From assembly GCA_023388635.1 (NCBI GenBank), contig JAEWFW010000046.1:1-12101 (forward strand): 12,101 nt of DNA, in the 5' to 3' direction. A model generated the notes under the pieces. The model was not told the origin of the DNA. It was given only the letters and a program-made list of their open reading frames with translations, and did no database searches. The position numbers and the translations under genes are program-made. How positions within the stretch are numbered: the first letter of the stretch is position 1; each line of letters begins with the position of its first letter. This stretch comes from Bacillota bacterium (lineage in GTDB: Bacteria > Bacillota > Bacilli > Desulfuribacillales > Desulfuribacillaceae). Of this stretch, positions 6,662 to 12,101 are shown one piece after another.

Positions 6662-7252
6662 ATGAATTTGGTTCCAATGGTCGTAGAGCAGACGGGACGT
6701 GGCGAGCGAGCGTATGACATTTATTCGCGTCTGTTAAAAGATCGTATAATCTTTCTAGGCAGTGCAATTGATGATAATGTTGCGAATTCGATTGTTGCAC
6801 AATTGCTCTTTCTGGATGCGGAGGATTCTGAAAAGGATATCAGTTTGTATATCAACAGCCCAGGAGGCTCTGTATCTGCCGGTCTGGCGATTTATGATAC
6901 AATGCAATTTATCAAAGCGCCTGTATCTACGATATGTATAGGTATTGCGGCAAGTATGGGTGCATTCTTGCTAGCTGCTGGTCAAAAAGGAAAGCGCTTT
7001 GCGTTGCCAAATAGTGAAATTCTCATCCATCAACCGCTAGGCGGCGTACAAGGTCAAGCATCAGATATTAAAATTCACGCGGAACATATATTGAAGACGC
7101 GTGACCGCTTGAACAAGATTCTGGCGGAGCGCACCGGTCAAACACTCAAGAAAATCGAAAAAGACACCGATCGCGATAACATTATGGATGCTCTGGAAGC
7201 TAAAGAATACGGTTTAATTGATGAAGTGGTGCTACCTAAAGATGCAAAGTAA
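6662..7252 (+). CDS. clpP: ATP-dependent Clp protease proteolytic subunit
   Basis: Serine peptidase that forms the double-ring chamber in which proteins delivered by ClpX or ClpC/ClpA are degraded in the cytoplasm. Its 196 residues match the family length. The catalytic triad is complete: Ser98 in GIAASMGAFLLAAG, His123 in ILIHQPLGG and Asp172 in DTDRDN, in step with E. coli positions 97, 122 and 171. The N-terminal MNLVPMVVEQTGRGERAYDIYSRLL region is typical and includes the axial-pore loop. AGGAGGG lies before the ATG. clpX starts 14 bases after the stop and its ribosome binding site overlaps that stop, so the two are co-expressed. Confidence 0.97.
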   Translation: MNLVPMVVEQTGRGERAYDIYSRLLKDRIIFLGSAIDDNVANSIVAQLLFLDAEDSEKDISLYINSPGGSVSAGLAIYDTMQFIKAPVSTICIGIAASMGAFLLAAGQKGKRFALPNSEILIHQPLGGVQGQASDIKIHAEHILKTRDRLNKILAERTGQTLKKIEKDTDRDNIMDALEAKEYGLIDEVVLPKDAK

Positions 7253-7266
7253 AGGAGTGATACTCG

Positions 7267-8520
7267 ATGTTCAATTTTCCTGACGAAAAGGGGCAATTAA
7301 AATGCTCTTTTTGCGGCAAAACACAAGAACAAGTGCGTAAATTAGTCGCCGGTCCGGGAGTATATATATGCGATGAATGCATCGAGCTTTGCACTGAAAT
7401 TGTAGAAGAGGAATTAGGCAGTGAAGAAGAATTTGAGTTGCAGGAAATTCCTAAGCCTGTAGAAATTCGAAATGTTTTGGACCAATATGTCATTGGTCAA
7501 GATAACGCCAAAAAATCATTGGCAGTTGCTGTTTACAATCACTACAAACGAATTAATTCTGTGCAAAAAGATGATGAAGTGGAGCTTCAGAAATCGAATA
7601 TTTTGTTAGTTGGACCTACAGGAAGCGGTAAGACGTTATTGGCGCAGACGATGGCGAAGATTCTCAATGTACCGTTTGCCATCGCTGATGCGACGAGTTT
7701 GACAGAGGCCGGTTATGTGGGTGAAGATGTTGAAAATATATTATTAAAGCTCATTCAGGCGGCAGATTATGATGTGGAAAAGGCGGAGCGCGGCATTATT
7801 TATATCGACGAAATCGATAAAATTGCCCGTAAATCTGAGAATCCTTCAATCACGCGCGATGTTTCCGGTGAGGGAGTTCAGCAAGCGATTCTGAAAATTC
7901 TCGAAGGGACGACAGCCAGTGTACCTCCACAAGGAGGAAGAAAGCACCCACACCAGGAGTTTATTCAGATTGATACGACGAATATTCTGTTCATCTGTGG
8001 CGGAGCGTTCGATGGCTTGGAACAAATTATCAAGCGCCGCATGGGTAAAAAAGTCATCGGTTTTGGTTCTGATACAGTGGCTAAGAAGGATATGGAAAAA
8101 GAAAATCTTTTGGAGCATGTTTTACCGGAGGATTTACTGAAATTCGGACTGATTCCGGAGTTCATCGGAAGATTACCCGTAATTTCAACTTTATCAAATC
8201 TCGACGAGGATGCGTTGATCAGAATTTTGACAGAGCCGAAAAATGCTTTAGTCAAACAGTATAAAAAATTACTGGATATTGACGGGGTAGAGTTGGAATT
8301 TGATCCAGAAGCGCTTGTTGAAATTGCCAAACAGGCAATTCAGCGTAAAACGGGAGCTAGGGGATTGCGTTCGATATTGGAAGGAATTATGCTGGATGTG
8401 ATGTATGAAGTACCTACAAGCAAAGATGTTGCGAAGTGCTTTATAAGCAAAGAAGTCGTTACAGAGGGTAAAACACCTGCTTTATCCGCAGCAGAAGACA
8501 AAAACGAAGAAACTGCATAG
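7267..8520 (+). CDS. clpX: ATP-dependent Clp protease ATP-binding subunit ClpX
   Basis: AAA+ unfoldase that recognises substrates and threads them into ClpP. 417 residues, full length. A C4 zinc-binding domain opens the protein (Cys13, Cys16, Cys35, Cys38). Walker A is GPTGSGKT (116-123), Walker B is IIYIDE with Asp181-Glu182, the pore loop is GYVGED, the RKH loop is in GGRKHPHQEF, the ClpP-contact loop carries IGFGSD, and sensor 2 is GARGLRS. The start follows AAAGGAG, which overlaps the clpP stop. A strong terminator lies downstream. The next gene is convergent, so this is the end of the quality-control unit; a lon gene, often next in related genomes, is absent here. Confidence 0.97.
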   Translation: MFNFPDEKGQLKCSFCGKTQEQVRKLVAGPGVYICDECIELCTEIVEEELGSEEEFELQEIPKPVEIRNVLDQYVIGQDNAKKSLAVAVYNHYKRINSVQKDDEVELQKSNILLVGPTGSGKTLLAQTMAKILNVPFAIADATSLTEAGYVGEDVENILLKLIQAADYDVEKAERGIIYIDEIDKIARKSENPSITRDVSGEGVQQAILKILEGTTASVPPQGGRKHPHQEFIQIDTTNILFICGGAFDGLEQIIKRRMGKKVIGFGSDTVAKKDMEKENLLEHVLPEDLLKFGLIPEFIGRLPVISTLSNLDEDALIRILTEPKNALVKQYKKLLDIDGVELEFDPEALVEIAKQAIQRKTGARGLRSILEGIMLDVMYEVPTSKDVAKCFISKEVVTEGKTPALSAAEDKNEETA

Positions 8521-8532
8521 ATTTGTGAAATA

Positions 8533-8571
8533 AAACAGACCTCCCGGTTGATCGATGGGGGGTCTGTTTTT
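8533..8571. terminator. Bidirectional terminator between clpX and the diheme lipoprotein gene
   Basis: AAACAGACCTCCC (8533-8545) pairs with GGGGGGTCTGTTT (8557-8569), 13 pairs with one G-U, around an 11-base loop. T residues follow on the plus strand (8567-8571) and the A run before the left arm supplies a U-run for the minus strand. It lies between two converging genes and can serve both. Confidence 0.9.
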
Positions 8572-8594
8572 ATGTTACCATTTTATTTTTGAAA

Positions 8595-8969
8595 TTACGA
8601 TGTTGTATGACATTTTGTACAATCACTGTAATCCCCAAATTTTTCGTGGGTAGCTTGAATTCCCGCATGACAAGTTGTGCAATTAGCATATGCACCATCG
8701 GTTGCGTGGGGAATTTTTGGTGCCTGACCTGTTGTTTCTCCAGTGTTGTTATCGGGTTTGTTTGTATCAGGTGTTGTCCCGTTGCCGTCAGGTTTGTTCG
8801 TATCAGGTGTTGTGCCTGGATTGTTATCAGGGCTCGGAGCGCCTGTGCCAGGGGTATTCGTGTCCGGTGTGTTTGTATCCGGCTTGTTGTCGTCAGTAGT
8901 ACAACCAATAACTGATACGATCAACAGAGATGCAATAAGAACAAGCGTAATAACTTTTCCTATCTTCAA
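8595..8969 (-). CDS. Diheme c-type cytochrome lipoprotein with a PDTN-repeat linker
   Basis: A 124-residue exported electron carrier. Residues 1-22 form a lipoprotein signal peptide (KIGKVITLVLIASLLIVSVIG) with lipobox VIGC and lipidated Cys23. Residues 24-85 are a flexible linker rich in Pro, Asp, Thr, Asn and Gly with repeated PDTNTP/TTPDTNKPD units. The C-terminal 35 residues carry two heme c sites, CTTCH (97-101) and CTKCH (117-121), with His88 and His108 as possible axial ligands. The start is TTG, chosen because AAAGGAGGTG stands seven bases before it and no ATG is available. The gene points away from the three-gene cytochrome operon across a 133-base spacer. It may pass electrons to or from the heptaheme protein, with the linker letting the heme head reach across the cell envelope. 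Partners and acceptor are inferred. Confidence 0.88.
   Translation of the reverse strand: MKIGKVITLVLIASLLIVSVIGCTTDDNKPDTNTPDTNTPGTGAPSPDNNPGTTPDTNKPDGNGTTPDTNKPDNNTGETTGQAPKIPHATDGAYANCTTCHAGIQATHEKFGDYSDCTKCHTTS
8755..8813. repeat. Tandem 36-base repeat encoding the lipoprotein linker
   Basis: The 23-base stretches at 8755-8777 and 8791-8813 differ at one position and are offset by 36 bases, 12 codons. They encode the repeated TTPDTNKPD units of the lipoprotein linker. Degenerate copies continue to about 8885 (GTATTCGTGTCCGG, GTTTGTATCCGG). The unit length is a multiple of three, so loss or gain would change linker length without breaking the frame. Confidence 0.75.
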
Positions 8970-9102
8970 AATAATTCACCTCCTTTCAACAACTCCGTAA
9001 TTGATAGCATTCCCATATTTTAAAAAACTATGATAATTCGATAAATAAATAAAACCAGTTTCGTCCATAATAAGCATGAATATGAAAGCAGGAGGAAATA
9101 TT

Positions 9103-9213
9103 GTGAGCAAAAGATTTGAGCAAAGCCAAACATTTATCATTGTCCAGATGATTATCTATGCAGCCATCTTGGTGGCATTTCTGTATTTCTTCATACCAAT
9201 AGGATTGAAGTAG
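9103..9213 (+). CDS. 36-residue single-span membrane protein at the head of the cytochrome operon
   Basis: An unrecognised small gene. GTG start at 9103 with AGGAGG ending seven bases upstream. The product has a short charged N-terminus (MSKRFEQSQ), one hydrophobic helix (about residues 10-34, rich in I, V, A, L and F) and ends IGLK. Its stop codon lies inside the ribosome binding site of the heptaheme cytochrome gene (TAGGTGAAAATATG), eight bases before that start, so the two are translationally linked. By position it may be a small subunit that steadies a cytochrome b/c complex, as CydX- or NapE-like proteins do in other systems; that is analogy, not homology. The support is the strong ribosome binding site, tight packing and a clean transmembrane pattern. 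Confidence 0.72.
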   Translation: MSKRFEQSQTFIIVQMIIYAAILVAFLYFFIPIGLK

Positions 9214-9221
9214 GTGAAAAT

Positions 9222-10025
9222 ATGAGACAAGGCGGTTGTTTTTGGCGTTCGCCATACGTTCAAGGGTTGTTGTATGGCGTGTTGTTAATCATATTGACAA
9301 TCTGTACTGCGGTGACGGCATATGCAGAGGAAAATTGTCATTCGTGCCATGGAGAAGAGCACCGTAGCACTCTAGAGGAATCGGTTCATAGTCAATTGAG
9401 CTGTATCTCTTGCCATGTGGGATATGAAACGTATCCACACCCCAAGAATGATGTAAATCCGCAAGATCCTTGCTCGACTTGTCACAGCGAGATCGTCGAA
9501 CAATATCAGCAAAGTGTGCATGGGCAGTTTGGACATGGATGCAATATATGCCATGAGAGTGCGCACAGCATCCTCAGTACGAATAATCCTGCTTCTAAGA
9601 TGTACCCTCTACAGGAACCAGAAACCTGTGGTACGTGTCATAAAAACTCACTTCCTTACACGAGTTACCGTGATAGCTTCCATGGCATTGCTAATTCTTT
9701 GGGGAGTGAGAAAAATGCCACTTGCGCAGACTGTCATTCATCACATTTGATCCTTACACAAAGTGATCCGCGCTCTTCGGTGCATGAGGATAATGTGGCG
9801 GAAACATGTGCCAGTTGTCATGGGGTCGCGGCTGCGGGATTTGCCCAAGGAAAAGAGCATTATGAAGTTACGCGTACCGGATATGGCGCGCCGATGTATT
9901 GGGTGATGAAATTATTTACATGGCTGACGATCGCTGTCATTACTTTGTTAGTCATACATATGGAGCTGGAGTTATACAGAAGGCTCATCAATGTACGCCG
10001 AAGACAAAGGGGGAATTTGCGATGA
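9222..10025 (+). CDS. Membrane-anchored heptaheme cytochrome c
   Basis: A 267-residue exported electron-transfer protein. A Sec signal sequence (hydrophobic core about 14-33) ends in TAYA-EE, with likely cleavage after Ala35. Seven CXXCH heme-binding motifs follow at residues 39-43, 61-65, 84-88, 107-111, 136-140, 168-172 and 196-200. Extra histidines between them (VHS, VHG, FHG, VHED and others) could be distal ligands, giving mostly bis-His hemes. A C-terminal helix (about 226-247) and a basic tail (RRLINVRRRQRGNLR) hold the protein in the cytoplasmic membrane with the hemes outside. The next gene overlaps by four bases (ATGA), so this protein and the cytochrome b are made together. The pairing suggests menaquinol oxidation on the b subunit with electrons passed outward through the hemes. 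It is not NapC/NrfH, where the anchor is N-terminal and the hemes number four. Confidence 0.92.
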   Translation: MRQGGCFWRSPYVQGLLYGVLLIILTICTAVTAYAEENCHSCHGEEHRSTLEESVHSQLSCISCHVGYETYPHPKNDVNPQDPCSTCHSEIVEQYQQSVHGQFGHGCNICHESAHSILSTNNPASKMYPLQEPETCGTCHKNSLPYTSYRDSFHGIANSLGSEKNATCADCHSSHLILTQSDPRSSVHEDNVAETCASCHGVAAAGFAQGKEHYEVTRTGYGAPMYWVMKLFTWLTIAVITLLVIHMELELYRRLINVRRRQRGNLR

Positions 10026-10690
10026 AAACGAGATATATGCGTTTTGACATTCACCAGAGACTGCAACATATTTTATTGACCATCGGATTTCTCGGTTGCA
10101 CTTTGACGGGATTGCCTATACGTTATTACGAAACCTCATGGGCATCGGCAATTGTCAAGATGTTCGGAGGCTTCGACAACATGTATGTCGCGCATCTGGT
10201 TATGGCGGTAGTTTTGTTTGTCAGTGCCATATACCATCTGCTGTATCTTGTTGCTTTGATCGTTCTCAAACGCTGGTCGTGGGAAACGATGCCCAGATGG
10301 AAGGACGTCAGGGATGTTTATGACAACATGAGGTATTTCCTAGGCTTGACAGATGAACGCCCGAAGTTTGAGCGTTATACGTACAAAGAAAAATTCGACT
10401 ATTGGGCAGTGTTCTGGGGAATTGCGCTTATTGGCGGTACCGGATTGATGCTGTGGTTTCCGGAAATTACTGCACAGTATACGCCGAGATGGGTATTACA
10501 GGCGGCACGTGTCGCTCACAGTGATGAGGCGATGCTAGCGATTCTGACGATTTTCGTATGGCATTTCTATAATGTGCATTTCAATCCGACACTTTTTCCC
10601 GGAAGCCGAGTATGGTATAGCGGATATTTGGATAAGGAAGAGATGGAGCGAGAGCATCCGCTGGAATTAGAACATTTACAGAAAAAATAG
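10022..10690 (+). CDS. Cytochrome b subunit (cytochrome b561 / formate dehydrogenase gamma-like), putative quinol-interacting
   Basis: A 222-residue integral membrane protein with four predicted helices (about 17-34, 54-82, 128-147 and 165-187). The N-terminal pattern HQRLQHILLTIGFLGCTLTG is the usual first-helix signature of the family. Candidate heme b ligands are His11 or His16, His58, His72, His166, and His181 or His186 in WHFYNVHFNP. It should carry two b hemes and exchange electrons with menaquinone. ATG 10022 overlaps the stop of the heptaheme gene by four bases and has AAGGGGG eight bases upstream; a longer frame from 9899 would sit inside the cytochrome c gene and add a sequence unlike the family. 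No redox-enzyme gene (hydrogenase, formate dehydrogenase, reductase) follows, so the b/c pair looks like a self-contained quinol-to-periplasm module. Confidence 0.9.
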   Translation: MKTRYMRFDIHQRLQHILLTIGFLGCTLTGLPIRYYETSWASAIVKMFGGFDNMYVAHLVMAVVLFVSAIYHLLYLVALIVLKRWSWETMPRWKDVRDVYDNMRYFLGLTDERPKFERYTYKEKFDYWAVFWGIALIGGTGLMLWFPEITAQYTPRWVLQAARVAHSDEAMLAILTIFVWHFYNVHFNPTLFPGSRVWYSGYLDKEEMEREHPLELEHLQKK

Positions 10691-10728
10691 TATGTCTACC
10701 CAGTCTTGGATCAAGATAAAGCAGTCTT

Positions 10729-12000
10729 TTATGCAGTGGCCTGAAATATAAACCAACCATCCTCGACTGAAAATCGGCATACGCCGCCGTACTTTTCCAC
10801 AACGTGTACCATACTTTTTGCGCCAAAGCCGTGTCCCTGTTCTTTCGACACAGGTAGCCCTTGATAGAATACCGGTTCTGCCTGATATCTGTTGCGAATG
10901 TCGATGCAGAGCTTCGTATTCTTGGAATACATACGCAAATGGATGATGCGTTGATTGCTGTCGGCTATCTTTTCACAGGCATAAATGGCGTTTTCCAAAG
11001 CATTTGACAAGAGTGAACAAAGCTCAGTGTCACTGAATAGAAGCCTATCAGGCAATTTTGCATCTACCGTCAACTGGGTTCCTGACCGTTTTGCTTTGAT
11101 GGCGAAAGCAGACAAAATCAGATTGACGGTTTCATTTTCGCAAAAACGCATGGGCGTGATGGCATCCATGTCGGACTGGGCAGTCCGTAAATACTCTCTG
11201 ATCTCCCCGATGCGTCCCTCAGATGCCAGCCCCTGTAAAAGTGCGAAATGGTGGCGCATATCATGCCGATAGGACGCGGCATTTTGCTGTAATTGTCGCA
11301 GAGAAGTAAACTCCGTCTGTGCCAATCGAAACTGCGCATCCAACATATCCCGTTCTCTCTGGAGCGCTGCTTGTTTTTGTGTTTCAGCGTAGTAAAGGAT
11401 AATAAATGCAAAATAGAAAACGGAAATTGTTGAAGGCATGAACTGCACTGCCCATTTCGTCCCACTGTAAAGCACATCGGTGTAGATGGTGGTAGTGTAG
11501 TCAAATATATAGTAAAAAAGCGGAACCCCGCCTAAGAACAAACAAGATTTAGTGGAATTTTCCATAAGCTGTCGGACGGACTCGGCCACATACCTTTTCA
11601 GAAAATAGTAGAACAGAAACACCGCTACAATATAAAAAACGTGGTCTGCAAGGCTGCTGTCTAAGGCAGCTCCAGCAAGGAAGCCGAACCAACGGGGCGC
11701 TTGACAGCAAAGATAACCGGAAAGCACGCTGACGGCTGATATGAGCCACGGCCGTTTATAGTATAGGGAAAATATCACTATCAGCGGCAGGTGAATAATC
11801 AGGGGATACAGCTTTGATGTCAAATCTAAGCCTAAGAGCCACCAACAGGCGGTCTGAACAAAAAGAAAAATGACACAGAGCAAGCTGGCGACCAGCTTGT
11901 TTTTTCTTGTGGGTTCTATTCCTGCAAAAAGAACAGACACCGCTATGCCAAAGACCAGAGAAACCCCAAATCGTGAGAGTCCTATCACGGTTACTAGCAT
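10729..12000 (-). CDS. AgrC-like sensor histidine kinase with GHKL ATPase domain
   Basis: A 423-residue membrane kinase, full length. Six or seven hydrophobic segments occupy about residues 3-204, followed by a coiled-coil-like linker (about 205-240, QKQAALQRERDMLDAQF). The phosphoacceptor is His246 in SYRHDMRHH, typical of the HPK10 class. The ATP-binding domain shows an N box at 332-341 (SNALENAIYA) and a G box at 389-397 (GHGFGAKSM). Kinases of this build (AgrC, VirS, ComD) usually sense peptides and pair with LytTR regulators. The end of such a regulator lies 24 bases upstream, so the order is regulator then kinase. AGAGGTG precedes the ATG. No AgrB- or AgrD-like gene is visible here. The gene converges on the cytochrome b gene with 38 bases between and no clear terminator. 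Confidence 0.9.
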   Translation of the reverse strand: MLVTVIGLSRFGVSLVFGIAVSVLFAGIEPTRKNKLVASLLCVIFLFVQTACWWLLGLDLTSKLYPLIIHLPLIVIFSLYYKRPWLISAVSVLSGYLCCQAPRWFGFLAGAALDSSLADHVFYIVAVFLFYYFLKRYVAESVRQLMENSTKSCLFLGGVPLFYYIFDYTTTIYTDVLYSGTKWAVQFMPSTISVFYFAFIILYYAETQKQAALQRERDMLDAQFRLAQTEFTSLRQLQQNAASYRHDMRHHFALLQGLASEGRIGEIREYLRTAQSDMDAITPMRFCENETVNLILSAFAIKAKRSGTQLTVDAKLPDRLLFSDTELCSLLSNALENAIYACEKIADSNQRIIHLRMYSKNTKLCIDIRNRYQAEPVFYQGLPVSKEQGHGFGAKSMVHVVEKYGGVCRFSVEDGWFIFQATA

Positions 12001-12024
12001 TTTAAAGCACCTCTCACCATTTGA

Positions 12025-12101
12025 TTATTCCCCTTCCATTTGATAATTCAGATACTGCTGCTTAATCTGCTTTGCCTTGCCCTGTGCAATAGGAACAGAC
12101 G
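12025..12101 (-). CDS. LytTR-type response regulator, C-terminal end only
   Basis: Only the last 24 codons and the stop are inside the window; the gene enters from the right edge. The visible tail includes VPIAQGKAKQIKQQYL and ends MEGE. It matches the closing helix of LytTR DNA-binding domains, where the chain ends in a pattern like (I/V)P(I/V)SRxxxKxhKxxaxxY. Its stop lies 24 bases before the sensor kinase start, which supports pairing with that kinase. The receiver domain and phosphorylated Asp are outside the window, so the identification rests on the tail and on context. Confidence 0.65.
   Translation of the reverse strand, partial: SVPIAQGKAKQIKQQYLNYQMEGE

Noticed and set aside
8589..8915. 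Cysteine-rich plus-strand frame over the lipoprotein gene
   Set aside because: It is the antisense of the repetitive Pro/Thr/Asp-rich linker and CXXCH codons, with no ribosome binding site. The minus-strand gene has a signal peptide, lipobox and heme motifs.
8970..9102. Promoters for the divergent cytochrome genes
   Set aside because: Several AT-rich hexamers (TATGAT at 9029-9034, CATAAT at 9066-9071, TTGATA at 9001-9006) are present, but no pair has acceptable spacing on either strand, so none is listed.
9899..10021. Longer cytochrome b frame starting at ATG 9899
   Set aside because: The extra 41 residues overlap the heptaheme gene, are not hydrophobic and lack family resemblance. ATG 10022 has a ribosome binding site and the ATGA overlap.
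10691..10728. Terminator between the convergent cytochrome b and kinase genes
   Set aside because: Only a five-pair hairpin (TCTTG-GAT-CAAGA) without a T-run on either side; too weak to call.

Overview
The window looks like chromosomal DNA from an anaerobic, low-to-moderate-GC Firmicute. A diderm member of the Negativicutes (the Sporomusa/Pelosinus/Selenomonas side) fits best. The grounds are AT-rich spacers, strong AAGGAGG-type ribosome binding sites, frequent TTG and GTG starts, a tig-clpP-clpX cluster, an Rpn-family protein, a large FAD/Fe-S oxidoreductase of anaerobic type, and c-type multiheme cytochromes. The placement is an inference from gene content and protein feel; no search was run.

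Layout. (1) 2-353: the 3' end of an Rpn/PD-(D/E)XK family gene, cut by the window edge, then a long terminator hairpin. (2) 529-2090: serine O-acetyltransferase (cysE, EpsC type) followed closely by a TetR regulator and a terminator. (3) 2117-5035: a well-formed promoter (TTGACT-17-TATAAT) with a FadR-like TetR operator over the start of transcription and a cre-like palindrome upstream. It drives a 904-residue GlcD/GlpC-type FAD plus Fe-S oxidoreductase that ends in its own terminator. (4) 5178-8571: the protein quality-control cluster tig-clpP-clpX with its own promoter and a strong shared terminator. (5) 8595-10690: a redox module. A diheme lipoprotein on the minus strand diverges from an operon of a 36-residue single-span membrane protein, a heptaheme cytochrome c with a C-terminal anchor, and a four-helix cytochrome b. 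(6) 10729-12101, minus strand: the 3' end of a LytTR-type response regulator followed by an AgrC-like GHKL sensor kinase.

How the genes work together. The adjacent TetR protein probably controls the FAD/Fe-S oxidoreductase, which would oxidise a 2-hydroxy acid or a related organic acid. Trigger factor and ClpXP form the usual folding and degradation set. The cytochrome b, heptaheme cytochrome and diheme lipoprotein can be read as a path from the menaquinol pool, across the membrane and through a chain of hemes, to an extracytoplasmic acceptor. This is the most interesting part of the window. The 36-residue protein inside that operon is the least explained gene. The two-component pair is a peptide-sensing (agr-like) type, but no signal peptide gene lies inside the window.
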